Source: Endomychus coccineus (Eukaryota > Arthropoda > Insecta > Coleoptera > Endomychidae). Taken from it: a DNA stretch of 64,000 nt. The translations under genes and the position numbers were made by a program. How positions within the stretch are numbered: the first letter of the stretch is position 1; each line of letters begins with the position of its first letter. The stretch lies in contig OY294068.1 of NCBI GenBank assembly GCA_958510875.1, forward strand, positions 31,414,297-31,478,296, in the 5' to 3' direction. Shown in pieces: positions 28,001 to 40,000 of this stretch. The notes under the pieces were generated by a model. The model made no database searches. It was not told where the DNA came from and saw only the letters and a list, made by a program, of their open reading frames with translations.

Positions 28001-31000
28001 ACTGTTTTAATATGATAGGGATACAACAGTTCTTCTTTCAGTACATTATGAACTAATGATTTTGAGGCTCTAATACGAAGTCCCAAACGTAGTGTTTCTC
28101 TGCGATTTGCTTCAAATTTGCCAGTTTCGCGAAGGTTTGCCGATTTGGAATTCTGCGATGCGGATATCTTTCCCTTCTCCGGCCATTGCAACGACAAAGT
28201 CCATAAATCAATAACATATCAACCATTTCAGTGTTAGTGAAATTTTGAGCCATAATTTTATAAAATTTGTACGGAAAGCAAAGTAAAAACTGACAGTTTT
28301 GAGAATAAATTCTTCAAATGCCAAAATGACATCAGAAAAGCAAAGGCAACTAAGGTATTTTAATCAAGTAAAATTAGTAAGCCAAAATTGCAGAGACTCG
28401 AAAATTAATTTTTCAAAGCTAATCCGTTGATTTTATCAAAATTTTCTAGAAGTAAGAAAAGTTTTCAAATTAGATAAGCTATCTACATAAAAAATATCGA
28501 GTGAATTACATCGACCACAAAAAAGTTCTGGACACTTTTCCCGTTACATTTTCAAGTTTGAGCCATTTCTATGGTCTCTAAGGTTCTGTGTTCCACTCTC
28601 AAAAATGGCCATTATTGACAGTAACTCACCTGCTGAATATTGTGAAAGTTCTTCATCACGTTCTCAAGTTATACCGAAAAAACAAAATTATTTTTGCAAT
28701 TTTGAAGCCCTCTACCGGGTAAACAAGACACTTGAGGCAAAAGTAAAAAGGCTCATCAACTTTTTTTCGAATCAAAGAATCTTCGGTTTTATTTTGGTCA
28801 CGCAGTTCGAGGACATCCTGTATGTATTTGACTGTACAACTGATGAAATTTGTCAGATAGTGAAAACTTTTAAGCCTAAAAACTCGGCAGGTTTTGACGG
28901 CGTATGCCCAAAGATATTTTTTTCAACGACTCGCTGCGTTTTGGAATTTTTCCCGAACCACTAAAATTGGCAATTATTATTCCTCTTCATAAGAAAGGAG
29001 ACTCTGAGCTGCTTGAAAACTATCGTCCAATTAATTTGCTATCAGTTTTCTCGAAAATATTGGAAATTTTAATCTTCAATAGAGTAAGTCGCTTCCTAAA
29101 CAGCATGAACTTTTTTAATCGTTCTCAACATGGGCTTATAAGAGGTATGTCTACGGACACCACTTTGTTTAATTTTGTGAACTATGTAATTCATGCATTA
29201 GATAATAAGGAAATTGTATGTGGTGTTTTCCATGACTTGTCTAAGGCATTCGATTCACTTGATATTGTTTCTCTACTTGCTAAGTTGTCAAAAATTGGGA
29301 TTAGGTTGGGAGTAATGCCCTGGTTTAAAACCTACCTATCAAACGGAAAACAAAAAGTTATAATTAAAGACAAGGTTGAAACTTTTGAGTCTGATGTGCT
29401 TGTAACAAACGTTGGAGTTCCACAAGGTAGCATCCTTGGGCCCCTTCTATTTATAATATTCATCAATGACATTTATAATGTGTCACTTGGCACAACTACT
29501 GACTTAGAAAATTATGCAGACGACACAAATATACTTGAAAAAGATTCATCCCTGGATGATTTCAAACAGACAGGTACGCCCTTATAGAAGCAGCTCAAGT
29601 ACTCGTTTCATATAAATCAACTGCTTCTTAACGAGTCGAAAACAAATTGCTTACTGAAACAGATCCAAGTGTCAGGCTCCTGAGTTCTTCGTGAAAGTGA
29701 AAAATTCCTAAGACGTCACAATTGACGAACATTTAAAATGTTACGAACATATTAACGTACTCTCGAAAAGCTTAATAAAATATGCTTTGCATTGAGGGTT
29801 TTATGCAGAACTGTGGGCCAGAGTTTTCTAAGGAGTGTTTATTTTGCCAATTTTTATTCCTGCCTTAATATGCTATTGTGATCTGGGGAGGCTAGTAACC
29901 AGTTTTTTTAATAACACCGTGCCTGTATATCTCTGAATGCCTACTTTTTTTGCAAAAAATCAGCACATATTTTTACAGGAACAGATACCATCACGAGAAA
30001 TAAAAATAGCTATAATTATCCTTGACATAGAATAACTAAAACAAGTCCTTATTATGCATGCATTCGTTTTTATAAATGTCTACCCAAAGGGTCTACATAA
30101 ATTGATTAATTCTAAAAAATGATTCAAGAGTTAGTTACTACGTAAATCAAAAAAAATTTAAACCTGATTTTATATTAACTGTATGTTTTTTGTTATTGTT
30201 AGATATAATTTCAATTTTGATGTGTTCTGTTCTGGATAGTTTTTAAAATACTAATATGATTGTTTTATTCTCATTGTACCTGACTCGCTTCTCACTGTTT
30301 CATTAACATTTTTTACTGAAGCTTAATAAATTACTTTACTTTACTTTACTGTTTTGGTTCCGTAGTCTAAATATTGCTAACATTTCATCGCGCCATAATT
30401 TTATACTCAGTTTCAAACCACAAAATAAACTTTGCCATCTTATATATAATAATAAATTATAAGCTAATTTACTCAAACTGTGATAACATTTATATAGGTA
30501 TTTTAAACTTAGATACCAAGAACTCTTTCGTTCTTTTAGACTCAAAAACAAATTCAACCTTTGCTAAACATTTTTACAAACAGGTCAAACCTTTCCTAAT
30601 TTAGATAGCCTAAACATTTTACATAATCAAACCAAAGGTTTCAAATTAAATACATAAGAATCAATAGAGAATTATAAAGGTGCCAAAACTCTTATAACAA
30701 TATCCTAAATAATCCATTAGACCTTATCAAAGTGATCTTCTTCTTTGCCTTTCAAAGCACTGTTAGAATAATTCTTAGAATATTAAATTTATTTATTTTC
30801 CCGGGATCTGCCTGTTTCGGAATTCCCGATGATGCCTTTTTTTTGGAGGTATACTCCACTAAACGCTCCACCTCGTATGGTAGTCTCGATGACACTTAGG
30901 CTTGACGGCCCATGGTATCTTGCCTAACCACTTCCTCGGGCAATCTTCTACCACTGAGTTACCAGGTCCCCCGATTTTCCCTTTGAAGACCTATAGCTCC

Positions 31001-34000
31001 TTAGGGGTGCAACTTGGTATATTCCGATACTTGCCTCCGCTCTGTGTCGGTTATTATGCGCCCTGTATATTGGATGCCTCGTATGTTCCTTGGGTTAAAA
31101 TATTGTCATTAAGCCTAACAGTAAGGCATGTTCAAGACAGATGGAAAGTCTGGAAGAGGCTTCCACTGCACATATGCGTCATTCGCGCATTCCAAATGTT
31201 ACAGGTTGCAGTATATTTGTCAGAATAGTAGCACCCATTCAAGCTGTCACATTAGATCATACTATACGGTGTGAATGCATAGTATGGCAGATGCGCACCG
31301 CCAATAGTATGAAGCTGTACTAGCATACGACTGTATTGTTTGTCCCAATGGCTTTCAGCCGGTACACAGTGTGTACGATTTTGATGTTGGCACTTTAACG
31401 ATTTACGGAGAATTCTCTCTCCCGCTAGCAATATAGGTGTATTAAATATACGATTTTATTAAAGAACCAGAATCAGCTGTTAGAATATTGTCAACAATGG
31501 CAGTTTTCATCACCATGCACTACTCTCATTCAACGATTGAACTGAATAGATCAATGGCGGGGCATTGAATCACATATGTTTATGAATGATCTACTATGCT
31601 TAAAGAGGTTTATATTCAAAATATAAAACCGGGACCGAGGGTGTCTAATTGTTGATGTGGATTCGAATATTACATATGGTTGAATTTTTACTTTTATTTA
31701 ACTTCATATAACGATTCGTTATACCCTAATTTAGAAAATATGTTCGATTATGTTTATTATTGATACTTACTTGTAGAATCAGACAACATAACTGAACTCA
31801 ATAACAATGTAAAATTTTATGCATTAGTTATATTCTCGCAAATGACTTACTTTGACTAGGTATCGACAAATTGAACGTGTTATCCGGAAGGAAGCTGATA
31901 ACAAATATGGACATACTTAGGCTGATATGCATAATTGTATATATCCTGATTCGAAGTGAAATGGAATTAGAAGCGGCTTTAATTTATTATGTCGGAAAAC
32001 ATTCGCGAAAAATTATTATGCGTTTTACATTTTGTAACGTGTTTATAATGCGTGATAGTAAGATATTTATTACAGATAAAAACAAGAAATTTTACATTGT
32101 TAAATATGAATATACTTGAAAGAAAGTTGATGTTAATAATGAACTGTAGCGGCTTATGCATGATGGAGCACCTCTCCACTTTAGTGTTTGAGTTCGAAAT
32201 CATTTAGATTTAGTTTAACCTTCTCGTTCATCCGACTTAAACCCCTTAGATTTTTTCTCTGGGTTTTTATGTGCCCTCATTCGTTATAGGTATGCAACTA
32301 AAAATACATAACATGGTATTCAATATTGCTAGGTAGAATCCATATCTATAATGTATACAGTGACAGTGTATCCCGAATATGTCAAAATAATATATTTGGT
32401 GTGTTCCTCTTTTAGCTTGTTATATTGAAATCTCGGTAACTATAAGAGTTTGTGTGGTCGAACATCTACGAAGGCGCTTAAATTTAATTAATATTGGAAT
32501 TATTGGATTACGAGGTCACTGAAAAATGAAACACAAATGATTTATTTGGTAAAAACTTATTTTATTTTTTAACATTATCTCCTTGTAACCCAATACAACC
32601 CAACGTATTTATTTTTTCGATCCCTTTCAAATAATACGATTTTGGAAATCCTTCAAAATAGGCGTTTGTTTCAGCGATGACCTCATACTTGGAACCAAAT
32701 ATCTTTCCGCCGAGCCATTTTTTCAAGGAAACAGATTAAACCGCAGAGGGTCAAATCAAGAGCATATGGCGCAATTCATGCAATTTTAACATTGCGACCT
32801 GTGCCGGTCTGTTGTCCTGGTGGAAGAGCACTTTTTTCTTCGCCAAATGCGGCCACTTTCGCTTCAAATCGATCCAACAGCTCTGCATAATATACGCCGG
32901 TGATAGTTTTGCCCTTTTCAAGGTAATTGATATGGACGATACCGTGTGCATCCCAAAAAACTTTCGCCATGACTTTGTTGGCCGATAAACTCACTTTGGT
33001 CTTTTCCGGCTTCGATTCACTAGGACAAGTCCACTGTTTCGACTGATCTTTGGTCTCTGGTGTGTTGTGATGGATCCATGTTTCGTCTATGGTTTCGCAA
33101 AAAGTGCTTGAACATTGTCAAACACTCACACGGGTGCGCTTGTTGTCAACAGGGAGCAAATGCCATCTGGCAGATAGCTTTCTCATATTCAAAAATTTAT
33201 GCCAAATGTTCCGTACCTCTCCGATTGAGATGTCCCTAGCATCTCCGATCGTCCAATATCATACCATGAATTTTATCGACAATTTTTGGCGTTGTAACCT
33301 CAATTGGACGACCAGAACGTTCGGCATTCTTTGTGGTCATACTACCAAAACGAAAATCAGTAAATCACTTGTGAATCGTTCCAATCGATGGCGAAGAGTC
33401 CCCACAATGCTTAACAAGCGATGCTCTGGTTTGCGTAATGTTTTTTCCACGCAAGAAATAATTTTTAATCACGAAATTCACTTTTTTCATGTTTACAAAA
33501 ATCTTCGAAGGTGCTTGCTTACGATGGGTATCAAAACAGAACTGAATTACACATAAGTCTGAAGATTTTAATGCGTTCTAGTTAAAGATGGTATATCACA
33601 AATGTCACATGGGATTTTCGATTGTGGCGCCATCTGTTTTATGTTTCACGGACTTTCCATCTCGCCCTCGTATGTATTATACGTGAAAGATTAATGATGT
33701 TTCGCTATAAGCGGCTAACGACTTGATAATGTGTGCTTCAACACCAGTCACGTTTGTGCAGATTTCAAAAAAAAATTCTATAAATGTATGGGCGGGGTTG
33801 AACGAAAATCATTTAATTGGACCTTTTATAATGCCTCGTCGCTCAAATGGTGAAATATATTGAAATTTTTTGGAAAAAACCCTACAGATTCTTTGGATAA
33901 GGTGCCATGCAATTAGACTAGCAAGTTGGTTTATGTATGATGGAGCACCGTCCCATTTTATTTAGTGTTCTAGTTCGACATCATTCAGATTGAGTACCTA

Positions 34001-37000
34001 ACTATATTTCACGGTATTATATTACGATCCCTATGTCCATAAAATTTAAAACCAGTTCAAAATTTTAATAATTTGAATCTAAGTCAGTGAAAGGTGAGCT
34101 TGTGACGTCATACTATCATAGTCAATTGCTGCGTGGCTGCTATAATTGAGTTTTTGATCCATACTTCAGCAACATAAAACTAATAACTAATTAATAGATA
34201 GATAGATAAAATTTATTATCTTAAGAGCTGTAGACATACATAATATCTCAAAGAATCGTCAGCTTTAAAACTCATTAAAATTGTTAATATAATAAATAGA
34301 TAAAAATAATGCTTAAAAATAAAAGACATACAAAATTCCACATCTCAGTTATAAAATTAGTGCTTTTTCTCACATCAACTTAGAAATTCATGTACATTTA
34401 GATACATCTCTCAACTAAATAACGCATCAAACTGATTTTAAATAATTTCAAGTTAGACATTGACCTTATCTCCACAGGCAAGTTGTTGAATATACAGAGG
34501 GTGTCCCAGGTCTTAGTAGCAGAACTTTCACAGTCGATAGGAAATTTGATTTTGAGAAAAAAAGTTCCTATTAACATATATGCACAGACGCTTAGTTTTT
34601 GAGATACAGGGTGTTGAAATTGAAAAAAAAATTAGTTTTTCGCAAATACCTCCGGAACCGTCTATCGTACAGAAACAGCTTTTCCAAGCATTTTCTACTC
34701 ATAGTAAGCTATGTTCTGTGTGATAACAAATTTTTTTGGTAGTCATAATTGGTGAAGATTTTGAAGGTGTAGTGGGTGTTTTCTCCTCAACTTCTACGTC
34801 ACTGGAAAAAGTACGGTTTTGAGACAACCATTTGAACCGCCAATGTCTTCTACATAAGCTCTAAAGTTGACCGTTTTCGAGAAAAATCAACTTTGATGTT
34901 GAAAAACATGGTCCATTCTTACTAATTAAACAAAATTTATTCAAACGTTAGAAAAAGTAACAAAATCAAAAAATTTACCATGTTTTTCAACATAACAGTT
35001 AATTTTTCTCGAAAACGGTCAACTTTAGAGCTTATGACCAGGAGTACCTTTTTTATGTAGAAAACATTGGCGGTTCAAACGGTTGTCTCAAAACCGTACT
35101 TTTCCCAGTGACGTAGAAGTTGGAGAGAAAAACACCCACTATCCCTTCAAAAGCTTCTCCAATCATGAAAATAAAAAAAAATGTATCACACAGAACATAG
35201 TTTATTATGAGTAGAAAATGCTTGCAAAAGCTGTTTTCTGTACGATAAACGGTTCCGGTGATATTTGCAAAAAACGAAATTTTTTTCAATTTCAACACCC
35301 GTATCTCAAAAACTAAGCGCCTGTGCATATATGTTAATAGGAACTTTTTTCTGAAAATCAAATTTTCTATCGACTGTTGAAGTTCTGCTACTAAAACCTG
35401 GGACACCCTGTATATCTCAAGCTGCAATATGGTGATTTTCTATATTTGGCTAACCTATAGTTTCTTATATACATGTGGTTTGCATGTCTTGTTGCATGAT
35501 CATGTACACTATTATTCTCTTTTGTAAAACAAATACTTTTTGAGCTTTTGTGACAGCTCCCCACGTGGTTATATTGTAAAACATTCTTCTCTGAGAAGTC
35601 CTTAAGGCAAGAATTTATATTTTTGTAGTTGCATGTTGTTAAATTATAATACTGTGTATATAAGTTCTTAAAATCTAACATATTTGCTTCACTCAAATTA
35701 CCTCTAGATATATTTGTGTTATTTGTTTCCGTTATTATTTTATCATTCATTGATATAGACTCTGGAATTGGGAAGAATTGACCGAAATGATCTGCAACAT
35801 TTGCATCTATAACTGAGCAGTTTACTAATGCACAATCAAAAGAACTTATCATATAGTCTAGACCCTTTGCTGAATTAAAACCACGCCTTGCGAATATTCT
35901 AGTTGCACTAGAGATATGTGACTTAAGATTAAACATGTTTAGTATTTCAAACAATGCTTGTTTATATTCATTTGCACCTAAGCAATATTTATCGCCACTT
36001 AGAAAAATATCTTTATATTTGTTAGTTGGATAAAATAAAGTAAGAGATAGATTTAATAGAAAATTTTCAATATTACCTAGTGGTGATATTGTAACGAAGC
36101 TTAAATTTTGAAATATCATTTATTTTTGATCAGGCAGTAAATACGGATATTACATGTAAACTCCGGTTGAACAGTTCATTATTTCAATAGATATGCGTGA
36201 ACTCCGATAGTGTATTCCGTGATTGTCACTTTTCAAAATCTCCGTAATTCTGAATAAGCGTAATTATTCAAATAAATGAATTGAATTCATGCCCGCTTGA
36301 AAATTGCATTCTTTCCGATTAACTTATGTTGAAAAAAGGGATCTGGTAAGTTACGCATCAAAATTTGAACAGCCTTATGTATAAAAAGGGCGAACAACCA
36401 AAAAACTCCGATAACATTTGTTTATTGCGCCGAGAGGAACTACTGTGTTATCATGAGCGCGAATTTTAGATCTAAAAAGTAGCGTCATTTTCAAGCATTG
36501 TTCGGGACATAAATAAAAAACCCTCGGCACAAAATAAGGAATTGGTGGTGCGGACTTGACCAGAACCTCGAAAACATATAAAAGCAGTGACAGACAAAAG
36601 ATCGCTCTCTTTTGTGATTTTGATTATCAATCAGTACCGTTAAAGTGAGATTATTAAATTAAAATCAGAGTGAATTAATCATTATCCGAGTTCAAGTCGG
36701 ATTTAAAATTTGAATTAACAATAGTGTTCCGTTTAGTGAATTTTACATAAGATAAATAATAGCTTAATATTTTATTTTCGGGCATTACGATATATTTTCC
36801 GATCCGACCGAATTTTAACCGTTTGATATATCGTAGTGCGTTTTAACAACATTTCAAGTGACAATGCTATCTGAATGATTACCGTACCCCGCTTATTACT
36901 CTAGGACCTGCTTGATTTGTGTGTTTCCGTAAATTGATAAATGTAAATTATTTATCAACTGATTCCGTACCGTTCAATTGAAATAAAATACCGAACATAT

Positions 37001-40000
37001 CGTAAAAATAGATATGTTGTGACAGTTTGCTTTTACCGCTTGAGCTTCTTTACATTTTCCGTCTGGGTGAATTTTTGTGTAATATACCGTTCAATTGCAT
37101 TTATTAATTATTCTGAAAGTGTATTTATTGTTATTATATATTTAATACTTGAAATTCCCCGTTTTATTAAGTTATTTTTGCTCCATCTTTTAACGATATA
37201 AGTTTTAACCAGGTATTCATTGTAATTAAAGCCTACAAATTTGATACTGTTTTCTGCCCAATGGGCCCTGGTTTTACTTCACTGTAGCTACCCTAGGGAC
37301 AAGGCTATCTATAGATAGCATAGTGACAAGCCTTGTGGTGAGGACCCTAGCAGAAGTCCTCAAAAAGGAGTAAACCTTTGGAAAAATCTGGCGCCCGAGG
37401 ATTTGAAGTTTACCGTAGTAAACAGTTTACCGAAAAGTTACAAGGTACACGTCATAATATATATATGCAACATACAGCCAACCTGTTATTAGGTTATTTC
37501 AAACTCCAGTTCAATGCAATTTTGATCAAGATATAGGCATGCATTTACTATATTTTTCCTACAAAATATACCAGCTACCTTGAGATGGAAACAAGGTAAA
37601 GTAACAATGTTGACTGATTCATAATAGACCAACAATATTGATCATACTACTACTATGATGAGTTTGAAACAACCTGTATTTCTTATCATAGCAGGTTGGC
37701 TGTATGTTGCATATATAGATCACGACTAGGTAATATTATAAATATGATCAATATTATTGTTGGTCTATTATGAATCAGTCAACATTGTTACTTTACCTTG
37801 TTTTCGTCTCAAGGTCGCTGGTAGTAAGTAATAATGAAGTTATTTACCGACTAGGGTCTTTACTGTTCACATGTGATGGCTATATAATTATAGAATGTCT
37901 GAAAGGTCTGAACGGCATATTAATTATCGTGTGTTATTTACCATCAGAGGTGAAAATTACGGGTAGCATTGAAAATTGGGTCAAACTAAATAGCAGCTTT
38001 TGTCTTCGTAGCTCACAAATTGTATTATTCTCTACATCGTAGAATGTATTCTTTATGTTGCAGTATTTTCAATTTCGTTCACCCGGTTGATTTATTCTGT
38101 TGCCTTATCTGAATCATATTCTGACTTGTAAATGACCTACTGCGGCAAAAAAGCTTCGAAACTTTTCATGTTGGAACTCATTATGTAAAAGCGTTTCTCC
38201 AACGTCAGAATCTATTCTTACTATTGCATCTTGATTATTCTGAAACTTCAAAACTTGACTTTAGTTATGTTTCTTGAGGACTATTTTGAACTTTTGGAAT
38301 GTTATTTACCATCATCAAAGTAGATTGAGTATTTTTAGACTTGTAAATTATAGAAATCTCATTTCCTGAAAGAATTTGAATAATTGTTCGTTATGGAGCT
38401 TCCTACATTTTGAAACCATGCTGATTAACTTTTTGGCAGTTTATGGTAAGTTTTTATATCTGTATCTTCCTTGTCGATTTTCATCAATTCATATAGAGAA
38501 GGAAGATTCATGTTAGTTGGATGTATACAAATAAAGAATTGAAATTACTATTGATTGTGGAAACATATATCGATGTTAGATTGTCGATAGTGCATAGCAT
38601 ATTGCCTAGTCTCACATAGTCACATAGTAAGAATATCTGCGTGCTATGTCAATACCCTATATACGAGGGCGATGTGAAAAGTCCCTGAAAAATAAAACAG
38701 ATGGCGCCACAATCGAAAATCCCATGTGACATTTGTGGTGTACCATCTTTAACTAGAACGCATTAAAATTTTGAGACTGATATGTCATTCAGTTCTGTTT
38801 GACACCCATCAAAAGCAAGCAGCCTTGTAGATTTTTGTAAACATGGAAAGAAGTGAATTCCGCGTCTTCATTAAACAAACCAAAGTATCGCTTGTTGAAC
38901 ATCATGGGAACTTTTCGCCATCGATTGGAACGATTCACAAGTGGCTTACTGATTTTCGTTGTAGTAGGACAACAAAGGACGCCGAACATTCTGGTCGTTT
39001 AATTGAGGTTACAACGCCAGAAATCGTCGATAAAATTCATGGTATAATATTGGACGATCGGCGGGTACGGAACATTTTGCATACATTTTTGAGTATGAGA
39101 AAGCTATCTGCCACATGGGTTCCGCATTTGCTCTTTGTTGATAACAAGCGCAACCGTGTGACAACTCCAAAGGAGTGTTCGACAATGTTCAAGGGCGATA
39201 AGAAGGAATTTTTGCTCCGTTTCGTAACCATGGATGGGACATGAATTCATCAGAATACAACAGAGACCACAGAACTGTCGGAGCAGTGACGAATCGAAGC
39301 CCAAAAAAGGTCAAAGTGGGTTTATCGTCCAACAAAGTCATGGCTACAGTTTTTTGGGATGCACACGGTATCGTCTATATCGATTACCTTGAAAAAGGGA
39401 AAACGATCACCGGTGTATATTATGCAGAGCTGTTGGATCGATTCGAAGCCGATTTGAAAGGAAAGCGGCCACATTTGGCAAAGAAATCATTTCTCTCATG
39501 TCTGAAAAATACTTAAATAATCACAAAGCTGTATTTGATGACCCATAAAGTGTGCTTTTATCTGACTTAAGAGATCATTCTCGTCACACGTGTCATACAT
39601 TGTTGTACCTACCACACGATGTCATACACGAACGGCTATGACCCTCAAAAAAAAATTACATGGGGAAGCGTAGGGATGAAAATTCAATTGGTCTTAGATC
39701 AACAACGGATCAATTGAGAAAAATTACACCTCGTACTTAAATCTTAGATTTTCACGTTCCCAGCTAATATCGTCGTTACATCTGACAAAAAATGTTTAAA
39801 AAATTAAGGTAAGGTTACACTATAGAAGTCGACCAATTAGGTTAGGTTACACTATAGAAGTTGACCAAAATTTTTTCACTACATATCGATTCGAATTCTA
39901 AGCATCATCAGAAACGAATTATATCGAAGAACTGACAGGAGGATATCTTCGTTTAGCAGATATGGCCTCCTACGTTTTATATGGGAAAGCATAGGGATTA

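Larger units (their letters stand above)
26279..28820. mobile_element. 2542-bp mariner-superfamily element with about 605-bp terminal inverted repeats
   Basis: The left arm 26279-26883 and right arm 28214-28820 are near-identical inverted copies starting caggatgtcctcgaactgcg. Each outer end is followed by TA, and removing the element with one TA leaves the interrupted LINE reading frame intact. The arms are far longer than usual for mariner and reach into the first codons of the transposase. The transposase lies on the minus strand between them. A 286-bp MITE sits just inside the left arm. Confidence 0.9.

Noticed and set aside
28605..28964. 119-codon plus-strand open frame reading out of the right mariner arm into the LINE
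   Set aside because: It lies mostly in the terminal inverted repeat, and a mirror frame occurs in the other arm. It ends as a read-through into the LINE linker, so it is not a separate gene.
30902..31228. 108-codon plus-strand frame
   Set aside because: No recognisable domain, no repeat boundary and no conserved copy elsewhere in the window.
35053..35427. 124-codon minus-strand frame
   Set aside because: It sits within the foldback MITE arm and spans its end; it has no domain and is an accident of an AT-rich palindrome.
37461..37821. CRISPR-like or simple hairpin array
   Set aside because: Only two inverted pairs with unequal arms and no regular spacers; also a eukaryotic context.
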